Assembly: GCF_042685365.1 (NCBI RefSeq)
Contig: NZ_JBHUMY010000027.1
Span: 1 to 64,000 of the forward strand
Length of the DNA: 64,000 nt
Direction of reading: 5' to 3'
Source: Paenibacillus_AP thailandensis
Lineage (GTDB): Bacteria > Bacillota > Bacilli > Paenibacillales > Paenibacillaceae
Below, piece by piece: positions 39,896 to 49,428 of this stretch. The notes under the pieces are model-generated. The model saw only the letters and a program-made list of their open reading frames with translations, was not told the origin of the DNA and did no database searches. Each line of letters starts with the position of its first letter. The first letter of the stretch is position 1. The position numbers were made by a program, and so were the translations under genes.

Positions 39896-42388
39896 ATGCA
39901 ACAACTTCCGATAGAAGCGGCGCTGCCGGAGCTGCTGGACGCTTTGCGCAGCCGTCCGAATGCGGTGCTGATCGCCGAGCCCGGCGCCGGCAAAACGACG
40001 AAGGTTCCGCTTGCACTGTTAGAAGAGCCATGGCTCCAGGGCAAAAAGATCGTCATGCTGGAGCCTCGACGCCTTGCCGCGCGCTCCGCAGCGGCGTATA
40101 TGTCCGCAACGCTCGGCGAACAACCGGGCGGAACGGTCGGTTACCGCGTGCGCATGGATACGAAAGTAAGCGATAAAACGCGGATCGAAATCGTTACGGA
40201 AGGGGTTCTCACCCGGCTGTTGCAGGCCGATCCTGCGCTGGAGGAGTACGGCGCGATCCTGTTCGACGAGTTCCACGAGCGTCATCTGCACGGCGATCTC
40301 GGACTCGCCTTGGCTCTTCAATCCCAGCAGCTGCTGCGGGACGAGCTCCGGATCGTCGTCATGTCGGCGACGCTTGACGCGGCGGCCGTGTCGGCTCTGC
40401 TCGGCGATGCGCCGGTGATCGCAAGCAAGGGAAGAGTGTTCCCGGTCGAAACGGTATACACCGGGAAAAAAATGCAAGAGTCGTTTGAGCAGCGCATCGC
40501 GGGGACCGTAAGGCGGGCTATAAGCGAGCACTTGGAAGGAGATGTGCTCGTGTTCCTGCCGGGCGTCCGGGAAATTCGGAGGACGGCGGCGCTGCTGGCC
40601 GAAGGAGGGGGACTTCCTTCGCTTGTTCAAGTGGCGGAGCTGCACGGCTCGCTGCCGCTTTCGCTGCAGCAGCAAGCGATTGCGCCTTGCGGGCCGGGCA
40701 TGCGCAAGGTGGTGCTGTCGACGGCGATCGCGGAGTCCAGCTTGACGGTCGAGGGAGTCCGCATCGTCGTCGACGGAGGGCTTATGCGGGTGCCGCGCTT
40801 CTCGCCTCGTACGGGCATGAGCAGACTGGAGACGATCCCCGTCTCGAAGGCGTCGGCGGATCAGCGCCGCGGCCGGGCCGGAAGGGTCGCGGAAGGCGTA
40901 TGCTACCGGTTATGGACGGAACAGGAGCATGCATATTTGAAGCCTTATGCCGCCCCGGAAATCGAGGAGGCCGATCTTGCTTCATTGGCGCTGGAGCTTG
41001 CCGTCTGGGGCGTCGGCGATCCAAGCGAGCTGCGATGGCTGAACGAGCCGCCGCAAGCGGCCTATCGCGGAGCCCGGGAGCTGCTTCAGGCGCTGACCGC
41101 CATCGACGCCGAAGGGAAGCCGACCCCGCACGGCATGCGTATGGCTGGACTCGGCGTTCATCCGAGGCTTGCCCATATGCTGCTCGTATCCGAGGAGCTG
41201 GGAGCGGCCGGGCTGGCCTGCGAGCTGGCCGCACTCCTCAGCGACCGCGATCCGCTGGCCGGCGAGCGAAGCGCCGATATTCAGCTGCGGCTTCAAGCGC
41301 TGCGGAGCGGCGCCGGCATCGATCGCGCCGCTGCGGAGCGGGTGAAGCAGCAGGCGCGCCAGTGGCGCGGCATGCTGACCGGCGGAGAGAAGCGGAAGCA
41401 TGAAGCCGATCCGGCTAAGGAACAAGCATTGGCCGGTTTGCTGCTTGCGCATGCCTATCCGGACCGGATCGCGCAGAAGCGGGGAGAGGGCAAATATTTG
41501 CTGGCGAACGGCAGGGGAGCCGCGCTGGCAGGTGCCCAGCCGATATCGCGGGCCCCTTATCTTGTGGCGGCCGAGCTGGACGACGCCGGCGCGGAAAGCG
41601 CCATCCGCTTGGCGGCCGAGCTGCCGGCGGGGCTGTTTGACCATGAGTTGTCCTCATACACGATTAAGGAAGAAAGCATCGAGTGGGACAAGTCGGTTCT
41701 GGCGGTAAGAGCGCGCAGCCGGGTGCGGCTCGGAGCGATTATATTGAAGGAGAAGCCGATGCCGAATCCGGATCCGGAGAAGGTGGCGCTCGAGCTTGTG
41801 CGCGGAATTCGCGAGACCGGGTTCGATCTGCTGCCGTTTAACCGTTCGGCCAAGCAGCTGCTCGCACGCATGCGGCTCATGGCCAAGCATGACGGCTCGT
41901 GGCCGGACGTCTCCGAGGATGCGTTGACGGATCGTCTGGAGCACTGGCTGATGCCGCATCTGTATGGGTTGAAAAGCGCAGCGGACCTGCAGAAGCTGAA
42001 CATGATCGAAATTATCGGGGAGCTGCTCGATTGGACGAAGCGGCGCGAGCTCGACGAGCAGGTGCCGACCCATATTACCGTGCCAAGCGGTTCCCGGATC
42101 CCGATCGATTACAGCGATCCCGACAACCCGGTGCTTGCCGCGCGGCTGCAGGAGCTGTTCGGCTGGAAGGAGACGCCGCGCATTGCCGGCGGGAAGCTGC
42201 CGCTTACGCTGCATTTGCTTTCGCCGTCGCAGCGTCCGGTTCAAGTGACAAGGGATTTGGCGAACTTTTGGAACGAGACGTATTTCGAAGTGAAAAAGGA
42301 TTTAAAAGGCCGTTATCCGAAGCATTATTGGCCGGACGACCCGCTTGCGGCACAGCCGACGAACCGGGTCAGGCCGCGGAACAGTTAG
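39896..42388 (+). CDS. hrpB: ATP-dependent helicase HrpB
   Basis: 830 aa DEAH/RHA-type RNA helicase. Motif I EPGAGKTTKVP, motif II DEFHERH, motif III SATLD, motif V region VLSTAIAESSLTVEGV and motif VI QRRGRAGRV. The helicase-associated domain and the HrpB C-terminal domain (from about residue 500, with the RVRLGAIILKEKP segment) complete the protein. ATG 39896 follows AGGAG. Cellular role in bacteria is poorly defined. Confidence 0.92.
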   Translation: MQQLPIEAALPELLDALRSRPNAVLIAEPGAGKTTKVPLALLEEPWLQGKKIVMLEPRRLAARSAAAYMSATLGEQPGGTVGYRVRMDTKVSDKTRIEIVTEGVLTRLLQADPALEEYGAILFDEFHERHLHGDLGLALALQSQQLLRDELRIVVMSATLDAAAVSALLGDAPVIASKGRVFPVETVYTGKKMQESFEQRIAGTVRRAISEHLEGDVLVFLPGVREIRRTAALLAEGGGLPSLVQVAELHGSLPLSLQQQAIAPCGPGMRKVVLSTAIAESSLTVEGVRIVVDGGLMRVPRFSPRTGMSRLETIPVSKASADQRRGRAGRVAEGVCYRLWTEQEHAYLKPYAAPEIEEADLASLALELAVWGVGDPSELRWLNEPPQAAYRGARELLQALTAIDAEGKPTPHGMRMAGLGVHPRLAHMLLVSEELGAAGLACELAALLSDRDPLAGERSADIQLRLQALRSGAGIDRAAAERVKQQARQWRGMLTGGEKRKHEADPAKEQALAGLLLAHAYPDRIAQKRGEGKYLLANGRGAALAGAQPISRAPYLVAAELDDAGAESAIRLAAELPAGLFDHELSSYTIKEESIEWDKSVLAVRARSRVRLGAIILKEKPMPNPDPEKVALELVRGIRETGFDLLPFNRSAKQLLARMRLMAKHDGSWPDVSEDALTDRLEHWLMPHLYGLKSAADLQKLNMIEIIGELLDWTKRRELDEQVPTHITVPSGSRIPIDYSDPDNPVLAARLQELFGWKETPRIAGGKLPLTLHLLSPSQRPVQVTRDLANFWNETYFEVKKDLKGRYPKHYWPDDPLAAQPTNRVRPRNS

Positions 42389-42427
42389 AGGCGCTGTCCT
42401 CCGGGCAGAAAGGAGCTGTACGAAAAC

Positions 42428-42553
42428 ATGGATGGGGATGCGAAGTCGTACGACTTGTGCCGGAACGATTCCCGAGGGACCAGGCATGCATACGTTGTGG
42501 AACAGTCGGGCGCCGTCGTCGAGCTGATCGATGTGGCCGACGCAGAGACGTAG
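42428..42553 (+). CDS. Small conserved-looking 41-aa open reading frame
   Basis: ATG 42428 to TAG 42551-42553: MDGDAKSYDLCRNDS, then GTRHAYVVEQSGAVVELIDVADAET. AAAGGAG lies about 12 bases upstream and a terminator begins at its stop codon. Acidic, no signal or membrane segment. Third positions are mostly G or C, like the neighbouring genes. No function recognised; it could be chance. Confidence 0.4.
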   Translation: MDGDAKSYDLCRNDSRGTRHAYVVEQSGAVVELIDVADAET

Positions 42554-42579
42554 AGGAGCAAACTTTGTTCTTGCTCCTC
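42553..42579 (+). terminator. Hairpin after hrpB and the small ORF
   Basis: GAGGAGCAA (42553-42561) pairs perfectly with TTGCTCCTC (42571-42579) around a nine-base loop. Only a weak T tract follows (gctttg). It lies between converging genes. Confidence 0.65.
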
Positions 42580-42601
42580 GCTTTGCATCACTTATTGCGT
42601 T

Positions 42602-43240
42602 TTATAATAAAAACAAATTAACCGTAAGCAGCACATAGATGACGGCTTCAACGACGGCAAGCCTCGGCGCCCATTTCGGCGAGCGGCCCGTCACGATGCC
42701 GCCGGCGAAGCCGGACAACAGGGAGACGCAGGTGAATATAACGAGCGCCTGCGCGATAAACAATAGCCCGAGCTGAAGCATCTGGAGCGGAATGCTGCCG
42801 CTCTGTTCGGACACGAACTGGGGAAGCAGCGCCAGAAAAAACAGCGACACCTTCGGATTGATGACGTTCATCGTAATGCCGCGCCTGTACAGCGCGCCAA
42901 AGCGGAAGCTTTTTGCCGCCGGCGCGGTTTCGGAGGCGGGGGTAGCGCCGGCGTGGCGACCCGACCAGGTTTTCCATGCGAGATACAGCAAATAGGCTGC
43001 GCCTAGCGCTTTGACGGCGAACAAAGCGCCTTCCGAAGACAATACGACAGCGGAAACGCCAAGCGCGGCAGCCGTCGTATGGACGAGCAAGCCCGTACAT
43101 AAGCCAAGGGCGACGGCGATGCCGCCGAGGCGGCTTTTGGTCATGCTTTGCGCGGCGACGAATAAAATGTCGGGTCCCGGCATCAGCGTCAAAATAACGG
43201 CAACGGTCAAAAAGCTTGTTATTTGGTTCCAATCCAGCAT
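42602..43240 (-). CDS. LysE/RhtB family amino-acid exporter
   Basis: 212 aa, six helices. The N-terminal LTVAVILTLMPGPDILFV, with the invariant PGP, and ITMNVINPKVSLFFLALLPQFV are the two LysE family signatures. The start ATG 43240 has AAGGAG eleven bases upstream. Exports basic or neutral amino acids or homoserine lactone-type compounds in relatives; substrate not predictable. Confidence 0.9.
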   Translation of the reverse strand: MLDWNQITSFLTVAVILTLMPGPDILFVAAQSMTKSRLGGIAVALGLCTGLLVHTTAAALGVSAVVLSSEGALFAVKALGAAYLLYLAWKTWSGRHAGATPASETAPAAKSFRFGALYRRGITMNVINPKVSLFFLALLPQFVSEQSGSIPLQMLQLGLLFIAQALVIFTCVSLLSGFAGGIVTGRSPKWAPRLAVVEAVIYVLLTVNLFLL

Positions 43241-43408
43241 AATCGATATAACTCCTTTTTTTGGCAAGCGGAAACGGTCTGCCAGTCCTAGTCAAAGGAC
43301 AAACCGATTCAGCGCGAATTCGCGAATTAATGAAATTCATTCATCTATTAATTAAAAAGCTTAAGCCCTCATCGATTCAAGGGCTAAGCGGAAGGTTGGT
43401 ATACAACA

Positions 43409-43687
43409 TTGGATTCGTTCGGCATTTTACTTATTTATATCGCTTTAATTAATATCGTCGGTTTCGCGTCGATGGGCGCGGACAAGCAATATGCGCGTTC
43501 AAGCCGCAGAAGAATCCCGGAGAAACGGCTGTTTGCGCTCGGTTGGATCGGCGGCGCGCTTGGCGTCTGGATCGGCATGCGCGTATGGCGGCACAAGACG
43601 AAGCACCGTTCGTTCGTCGTTGGCATTCCGCTTTTGCTGGCCTTAAACGTTGCCGTTGTCGTATGCTTGCTCCGGCTGATGGCGTAA
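43409..43687 (+). CDS. DUF1294 family small membrane protein
   Basis: 92 aa, two or three helices, with the DUF1294 core MGADKQYAR, RIPEKRLFALGWIGGALGVWIGM and RHKTKH. Start is TTG 43409, preceded by GGAAGG about 13 bases upstream, so the start is less certain. Function of the family unknown. Confidence 0.78.
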   Translation: MDSFGILLIYIALINIVGFASMGADKQYARSSRRRIPEKRLFALGWIGGALGVWIGMRVWRHKTKHRSFVVGIPLLLALNVAVVVCLLRLMA

Positions 43688-43767
43688 CGTTGCTTCGGGC
43701 AGGGAAATAGCGTATAATTGATGCTCTTGCTTTCCAATTATATGCATGCCTTGAGGAGGTAACTGAC

Positions 43768-45855
43768 GTGTCCGTTCAAAGTGCCTTACAAGAAGAACAA
43801 CAAAGACTTGCCGACTCCGTCCGAGAAATCGAGCGGCAGCTAGAGCAAATCGGCCCGGCTTATACCGGAGATGATTTTACCGAACAAATGCTGGATTTAC
43901 AACGGGAGGAACGAAAAAGACGGCTGGAGGTCGCCTATAAGGAGCCTTATTTCGGCCGCATCGATTTTCAAGAGCTGCCTGGCGATCGCATTATGCCGCT
44001 CTATATCGGCAAAGCGGGCGTCTCCAAGCAAAATTCGAACGAGCTGCTCGTTATCGACTGGCGGGCACCCGTCGCCAGCTTGTTTTATTCGTTTACCGGC
44101 GGAGACACTGCCGTTTCGTACGAATCTCCCGACGGGGAAGTGACCGGCCATGTCCATTTGAAGCGCAACTTGATGATCAGGCAGCGCGAGCTGGTGCGGA
44201 TGGTCGACAGTTATATCAAAGGGCAGGAAGATGGTCCCGTGACCGACGAATTTCTGTTGTACCGGCTTGGCGAAAACAAGGACAACCGACTGCGCGATAT
44301 CGTATCTACGATCCAGCAGGAGCAGGATTTGATTATACGCGCCGAACGGAGCAAAGCGCTTTTCATCCAAGGGGTTGCGGGAAGCGGCAAAACGACGGTC
44401 GCGCTGCACCGTCTTGCGTTTCTGCTGTATCAATACGCCGACCGGATGCGCGCCGAGCGGATGATTATTTTCGCGCCGAACCGCATGTTTCTCGAATATA
44501 TATCCGGGGTTCTGCCCGAGCTCGGCGTCGGCGATATTATGCAGACAACGTACGCGGATTGGGCGCTTGAGCTGCTTGGTCACGAGGTGTCGCTTCGCGG
44601 CTCCGGGGAGCAGCTTGCCTATTGGTTCGAACAGCCGCATACGGCCGACGAGATCGCGCAGGCGCCCGGAAAGCTGAAAGGCGGTGCGGCGTTCAAAAAG
44701 GCGGTCGACGAACGTCTCGCCGAACTCGATAAGCAGATTTTGCCGGAAGCGCCGTTCGAGCCGATCGACGGCCTGGTGCTGAAGCCGGAGCAAATCGCGG
44801 AATGGTACAACACCGACTACGGCGAGGAATTCATGATGCGCAAGCGCGAGCGGCTTGCGAGCCGCATCCGCCGCTGGTTCGAGTCGGAGCTGAAACGGCG
44901 GGGAACGTCGGATAAGAAGGTGCGGGCCAAAGCGCTCTCCAGGCTGAACGCCTATATCAAAAAAATCCCTTCCTACACCGCGCCTCAGCTGTACGCCACC
45001 CTGTTCGCGGGCAAAACGGCAGCCTCCTGCATCCCGAAGGAGCTGGCCAAGGCGACGGCGGAGAGGCTGAAGCAAGGCGAGGCGCTGCCGGAGGATCTCG
45101 CCCCGCTTGCTTACATTCACCTTCGGCTGTTCGGGCTTGATCGTCCGACTTACGACCATATCGTCATCGACGAGGCGCAGGACTACTCGCCGTTTCAGCT
45201 GGAAGCGCTTCGTTTATGCCAGTCGGTCACTTCGATGACGGTTCTCGGCGATTTGCAGCAAGGCATTCACGCTTATGCCGGCGTGGAGCGCTGGAGCGAG
45301 CTGACGGAGCTGTTCGAGGAAGGGAAAACCGGCTTTTACGAGCTGAACCGCAGCTACCGGTCGACGATGGAAATTATCGAGTTCGCCAACCGCATTCTCG
45401 GCGCGATGGAAGGGGTCAAGCCGGCCGTTCCCGTGTTCCGCAGCGGCGACCCGGTCGAGCTTGTCCAAGCGGAGCCGGAGAATTGGCTGAAGCAGCTTGC
45501 CGCGACCCTGTCGGAATGGCAGAGCCAAGGCGGCTTGCAGACGATCGCCGTTATCGGTAGGACGGCGGCCGAATGCGAAGAGATTCATGTCTATTTGCAA
45601 GGCCAAGGCTTCGAGCCTTCGCTTATCCAAAGCAAGCAGCCGTCCTACAGCGGCGGGCTGTCGGTCGTTCCGGCCTATTTGTCGAAAGGGCTTGAATTCG
45701 ACGCCGTTCTCATTGCCGACGCAAGCGGGGAGGCTTATCGTCCGCTGGACGCCAAGCTGCTCTATGTCGCTTGCACACGGGCGCTTCATAAGCTGAAGCT
45801 GCTGTACCGGGGCGAGCCGTCGCCCCTTATCGCCGAGCCGTCGGCGGTCCTGTAA
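43768..45855 (+). CDS. helD: HelD-like RNA polymerase recycling ATPase
   Basis: 695 aa. An N-terminal coiled coil (residues 1-60, ALQEEQQRLADSVREIERQLEQ) is the arm that enters the RNA polymerase channel in HelD. The superfamily I NTPase follows: Walker A GVAGSGKTTVAL, Walker B VIDEAQDYSPFQ, LNRSYRST, and KGLEFDAV near the C-terminus. GTG 43768 has GAGGAGGT seven bases upstream. Dissociates stalled RNA polymerase from DNA. A long GC hairpin spans its stop codon (45835-45870). Confidence 0.88.
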   Translation: MSVQSALQEEQQRLADSVREIERQLEQIGPAYTGDDFTEQMLDLQREERKRRLEVAYKEPYFGRIDFQELPGDRIMPLYIGKAGVSKQNSNELLVIDWRAPVASLFYSFTGGDTAVSYESPDGEVTGHVHLKRNLMIRQRELVRMVDSYIKGQEDGPVTDEFLLYRLGENKDNRLRDIVSTIQQEQDLIIRAERSKALFIQGVAGSGKTTVALHRLAFLLYQYADRMRAERMIIFAPNRMFLEYISGVLPELGVGDIMQTTYADWALELLGHEVSLRGSGEQLAYWFEQPHTADEIAQAPGKLKGGAAFKKAVDERLAELDKQILPEAPFEPIDGLVLKPEQIAEWYNTDYGEEFMMRKRERLASRIRRWFESELKRRGTSDKKVRAKALSRLNAYIKKIPSYTAPQLYATLFAGKTAASCIPKELAKATAERLKQGEALPEDLAPLAYIHLRLFGLDRPTYDHIVIDEAQDYSPFQLEALRLCQSVTSMTVLGDLQQGIHAYAGVERWSELTELFEEGKTGFYELNRSYRSTMEIIEFANRILGAMEGVKPAVPVFRSGDPVELVQAEPENWLKQLAATLSEWQSQGGLQTIAVIGRTAAECEEIHVYLQGQGFEPSLIQSKQPSYSGGLSVVPAYLSKGLEFDAVLIADASGEAYRPLDAKLLYVACTRALHKLKLLYRGEPSPLIAEPSAVL

Positions 45856-45990
45856 CGGACCGCCCGGCTCATTCGCGCTATCCTATCAAATATGACAGTA
45901 TTAAGGCAATTGGCTTCGCCTGCTTGACTTGTATGCAATATGTAACTACGCTGGTTACAGAAGAGCATTCCGAGAAAGGATGAACACGCC

Positions 45991-46719
45991 TTGGGTCAAA
46001 AAAACCGAAACAAAAAGCCGAAGCCAAAACCGCAAAACGCTTATTCGTCGAAGCCGAAGCAAAGCTCGAACAAGGGGCTGATCTGGCTGACGCTTATTAT
46101 CGCGGCGGTTGTTGTCGTCATCGTGCTGGGGATCAATAACCAGAACAAGCCCGTCAGCTTCGATTACGACAAATACGCCATGACGGGAAGCGAGAACGCG
46201 CCGGTCAAAATCGTCGAGTTCGGCAACTTCAAATGCCCGATTTGCAGCACGTTCGCGACCGAAGTGAAGCCGCAGCTCGCCGCCGATTATATCGATTCGG
46301 GCAAGGTTGCCTTCTATTATATCAACTTCAGCAATTTCCTTGGCGAAGACGCCTATACGGCGGCGCTTGCGGCGCAGGCGGTGTACCGTCAGAACGAAGA
46401 AGCGTTCTGGGACTATTACGATATTTTATTCAAGAACCAGCAGGACGAATACTCGACTTGGGCGACGCCGGATTATTTGGTTGAGCTCGCCCGTGAGGCG
46501 AAGCTGCCGATTGATTACGATCAGCTCCGCAAAGATATCGACAATAAGACGTACAACGACGAAATCGACGCCCAGAACGATCTGACAAGACCGTTTGGCG
46601 TAACGGGTACGCCGACATTTTTTATAAACGGTGAAATGTACAAAGGATCGCCGGTCGATTACGCCGGGTTTAAAAACGAGATCGAAAAAGCTTTGAACGA
46701 ATCTGCGAACAAGGAGTAA
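45991..46719 (+). CDS. bdbD: DsbA-like thiol-disulfide oxidoreductase (BdbD-type)
   Basis: 242 aa. Basic cytoplasmic N-terminus, one membrane anchor (LIWLTLIIAAVVVVIVLG), then a DsbA/thioredoxin domain with active-site CPIC in FGNFKCPICSTF and the cis-Pro loop GVTGTPTFFING. Forms disulfides in exported proteins, re-oxidised by the BdbC protein encoded next. TTG 45991 follows AAAGGATG. The stop shares bases with the next start (TAATG). Confidence 0.9.
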   Translation: MGQKNRNKKPKPKPQNAYSSKPKQSSNKGLIWLTLIIAAVVVVIVLGINNQNKPVSFDYDKYAMTGSENAPVKIVEFGNFKCPICSTFATEVKPQLAADYIDSGKVAFYYINFSNFLGEDAYTAALAAQAVYRQNEEAFWDYYDILFKNQQDEYSTWATPDYLVELAREAKLPIDYDQLRKDIDNKTYNDEIDAQNDLTRPFGVTGTPTFFINGEMYKGSPVDYAGFKNEIEKALNESANKE

Positions 46720-47162
46720 TGCGGATGATGTACGTGGAGGCTCGGGAGTCCCGGTTGAGACGAAACGCCTTATATTTAGCTTGGGTCGTCGCATTGGCCG
46801 CAACGGGAGGAAGCTTGTATTTCAGCGAGATTGAAGGCTATATTCCGTGCAGCCTGTGCTGGTTTCAGCGTATATTTATGTACCCGCAGGCTATAATGCT
46901 GGGAATTGCCGCTTACCGGGGAGACCGCGACATTATCAAGTATTCGCTGCCGCTTGTCGCCGTCGGCGGCTTGATCTCGCTGTATCATAACCTCGAAATC
47001 TGGTTCCCGCAGCTGGCCGAGGTGGCTCCTTGCAGAGCGGGCGTTCCTTGCAACTTCGACTATCTCAACTGGCTTGGCTTTGTCACGATTCCGCTTATGG
47101 CGCTCGTTGCTTTCGCATTGATCGCCGTACTGCTCCTTATCGGACGTCCGGCCAGATCGTAA
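46719..47162 (+). CDS. bdbC: DsbB-like disulfide formation protein (BdbC)
   Basis: 147 aa, four helices, quinone-reducing DsbB family. The first Cys pair is in CSLCWFQR and the second in APCRAGVPC. It re-oxidises BdbD. ATG 46719 overlaps the bdbD stop, but AAGGAG (46711-46716) is better spaced for ATG 46725 or 46728, so the real start may be two or three codons later. Confidence 0.9.
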   Translation: MRMMYVEARESRLRRNALYLAWVVALAATGGSLYFSEIEGYIPCSLCWFQRIFMYPQAIMLGIAAYRGDRDIIKYSLPLVAVGGLISLYHNLEIWFPQLAEVAPCRAGVPCNFDYLNWLGFVTIPLMALVAFALIAVLLLIGRPARS

Positions 47163-47178
47163 TGTACGTTTGATGCCG

Positions 47179-47215
47179 AACCTCTCCGATCCGTACCGGA
47201 GAGGTTCTGTTTTTT
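47179..47215 (+). terminator. Intrinsic terminator after bdbC
   Basis: AACCTCTCCG (47179-47188) pairs with CGGAGAGGTT (47197-47206), followed by CTG and TTTTTT (47210-47215). Confidence 0.9.
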
Positions 47216-47289
47216 GCGTCCCGGTCAATTCCATGAGACGTTTATCGCAAGCCGGCCGTATTAGATAGAAAGCAAAGGGGGATACAAGG

Positions 47290-48165
47290 ATGCAGCGGGT
47301 CAAAATGGAAACGAAAGAGCAGCTTACTGCGATCCTGGCCGATATCGAAGCATGGGAAAAAGATCAAAAGGATCTATGGTTTATTGAAAAGCTGGGGCGA
47401 TTGCCGTTCCAGCTGCTGGATAAAATAACGCCCAAGCTCTTTCACCAAAAGCTTGGCCAGGCGCTCGACGAGCTGGGAGGATATATTCAGAACGGCGGAC
47501 GCTATCTTGTTTCCGTTCAGTCGGTGCTTACGAAGCTAAAGCGAAAACGGATGGAGATGGAAGGCTTGGCGCCTGCGGACGGCGTGCCGATTACGATCGA
47601 GGAAGCGGCGAAATATCCGATCGCCATTATGAAACAGACGTCGTCGGAGCTAACGGCCAGCCGGACGACGATCGCCACGGTACAAGGGGCGACGACCGGC
47701 TTCGGGGGCATGCTGACGCTGGCGATCGACATCCCGGCTTTGATCGGGCTTTCGCTCAAGGTTATTCAGGAAATCGCGGTGTGCTACGGTTACGATCCGA
47801 ATAAGAAGGAAGAGCGCGTATTTGCCGTTAAAGTGCTGCAGTTTGCTTCCTCCGATATCGTAGGCAAAAAAGCGATTCTAGACAGCTTGTCGCATTTATC
47901 GGGCGAGCACGGGGAGCGTCCGTCCGGGATGATGTCCGAATTGCAAGGCTGGCGCGAAGTGATGACGACTTACGTCGACAATTACGGGTGGAAGAAGCTG
48001 TTTCAACTGATCCCTGTAGCCGGGATGGTGTTCGGCGCAGTCATTAACCGGGGGATGCTCAGCGACGTGGCGGAAGCGGCGGACCGGCTTTACTGCAAGC
48101 GGCGCATATTGGAGCGGCTGACGGAAAGAGGGAATCATGCCAGACAACAAGACAACGCTTTATGA
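47290..48165 (+). CDS. EcsC family protein
   Basis: 291 aa. EcsC-family pattern: a charged N-terminus (AWEKDQKDLWFIEKLGRLPFQLLDKITPK), then a glycine-rich hydrophobic segment GATTGFGGMLTLAIDIPALIGLSLKVIQEIAVCYGYDP, and a late helix pair. ATG 47290 follows AAAGGGGGATACAAGG. It overlaps the start of the NO synthase gene by 29 bases, so the two are probably translated together. Biochemical function is unknown. Confidence 0.82.
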   Translation: MQRVKMETKEQLTAILADIEAWEKDQKDLWFIEKLGRLPFQLLDKITPKLFHQKLGQALDELGGYIQNGGRYLVSVQSVLTKLKRKRMEMEGLAPADGVPITIEEAAKYPIAIMKQTSSELTASRTTIATVQGATTGFGGMLTLAIDIPALIGLSLKVIQEIAVCYGYDPNKKEERVFAVKVLQFASSDIVGKKAILDSLSHLSGEHGERPSGMMSELQGWREVMTTYVDNYGWKKLFQLIPVAGMVFGAVINRGMLSDVAEAADRLYCKRRILERLTERGNHARQQDNAL

Positions 48166-49231
48166 GGAAGCGGAAACGTTTATTGCCCAGTGTTATGAGG
48201 AGTTGGGCAAGCCGGACCGGGAGAAGAATATCCGGCTTGAAGAGGTGAAACGGCAAATCGACGCCGCCGGCGCCTATGAGCATACGTTCGAAGAGCTGCG
48301 GCACGGGGCGCGAATGGCATGGCGGAACAGTAACCGGTGCATCGGCCGGCTATTCTGGCAGTCGCTGGAGGTGTTCGACGCTCGTGATGCGCGCACGGAA
48401 GGAGAAGTCGCCTCCGCCGTCTTCGAGCATATGCGTTACGCCACGAACGGCGGCAAAGTCCGTTCCGCGATTACCGTATTTGCGCCGTCGTTGTGTAACG
48501 AAAAATCGCGAATCCGAATCTGGAACCATCAGCTTGTTCGTTACGCCGGATATAAAAGCGAACAAGGCGTCGTCGGCGATCCGGCCTCGCTTGCGTTTAC
48601 CGAAGCGTGCGTCGAGCTCGGATGGCGCGGACGCGGCACGAATTACGACGTGCTGCCGCTCGTCGTGCAGATCGACGGCCGCAAGCCCGAATGGTTTGCG
48701 CTGCCGGACGATACCGTGCTGGAAGTGCCGCTTACCCATCCGGAAATTCCGTCATTCGGAGAGCTTGCCCTCAGGTGGTACGCCGTACCTTTCATTGCGG
48801 ATATGAAGCTGGAGATCGGCGGCATCGTTTATCCGGCCGCGCCGTTTAACGGCTGGTACATGGGGACGGAAATCGGCGCCCGAAATTTGGCGGATGCCGG
48901 ACGGTATGACAAGCTCCCTGCGGTTGCGGCGCTGCTAGGCCTGGATACGGCCACGAATACTTCTCTTTGGAAAGACCGGGCGCTGCTCGAGCTTAATGTC
49001 GCGGTTATTCATTCTTATAAAAAAGCCGGCGTAAGCATCGTCGACCATCATACGGCGGCCGAGCAGTTTACGCGCTTCGAGCAGCAGGAACGAAACAACG
49101 GAAGGGAAGCTACCGGCCGCTGGTCCTGGCTGATCCCTCCCATGTCTCCTGCGGCTACTCCGGTTTGGCATAAGAGCTATCGCGATGTGCAGCTCAAGCC
49201 GGCCTTCGCCTATCAGGAAGTCCCTTACTGA
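48137..49231 (+). CDS. nos: Nitric oxide synthase oxygenase
   Basis: 364 aa, oxygenase domain only, the normal bacterial form without a fused reductase. The haem-thiolate ligand is Cys68 in WRNSNRCIGR, the arginine-binding Glu is in GWYMGTEIGARNL, and the pterin-side and dimer segment SWLIPPMSPAATPVWH is intact. Makes NO from arginine using generic flavodoxin-type reductants. ATG 48137 lies inside the EcsC gene with AAAGAGGG upstream. Confidence 0.93.
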   Translation: MPDNKTTLYEEAETFIAQCYEELGKPDREKNIRLEEVKRQIDAAGAYEHTFEELRHGARMAWRNSNRCIGRLFWQSLEVFDARDARTEGEVASAVFEHMRYATNGGKVRSAITVFAPSLCNEKSRIRIWNHQLVRYAGYKSEQGVVGDPASLAFTEACVELGWRGRGTNYDVLPLVVQIDGRKPEWFALPDDTVLEVPLTHPEIPSFGELALRWYAVPFIADMKLEIGGIVYPAAPFNGWYMGTEIGARNLADAGRYDKLPAVAALLGLDTATNTSLWKDRALLELNVAVIHSYKKAGVSIVDHHTAAEQFTRFEQQERNNGREATGRWSWLIPPMSPAATPVWHKSYRDVQLKPAFAYQEVPY

Positions 49232-49359
49232 AAGGGCAGGGTCGTCTCGGGCCATGCCGCGGCGAATATGGCCGAAAAAAAGATTGCATAATTTATAAAG
49301 ATTACTTATAATAAACTGAAATGTTTTTAAAGTACAAATGAATAGCTTATTGTTTTTTG

Positions 49360-49397
49360 GAGGAGCCTGACACCAAGGGCTCCTCTTTGTCTTTTTT
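49360..49397 (+). terminator. Terminator between nos and the antiporter gene
   Basis: GAGGAGCC (49360-49367) pairs with GGCTCCTC (49378-49385), followed by TTTGTCTTTTTTT. It is 130 bases past nos and only 32 bases before the antiporter start, so it might attenuate the downstream gene. Confidence 0.8.
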
Positions 49398-49428
49398 TGA
49401 CATCATACCGGGAATGGAGAGGGTAATC

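Noticed and set aside
43897..45159. 420-aa minus-strand frame inside helD
   Set aside because: Antisense to HelD, low-complexity basic translation, shadow of third-position GC bias.
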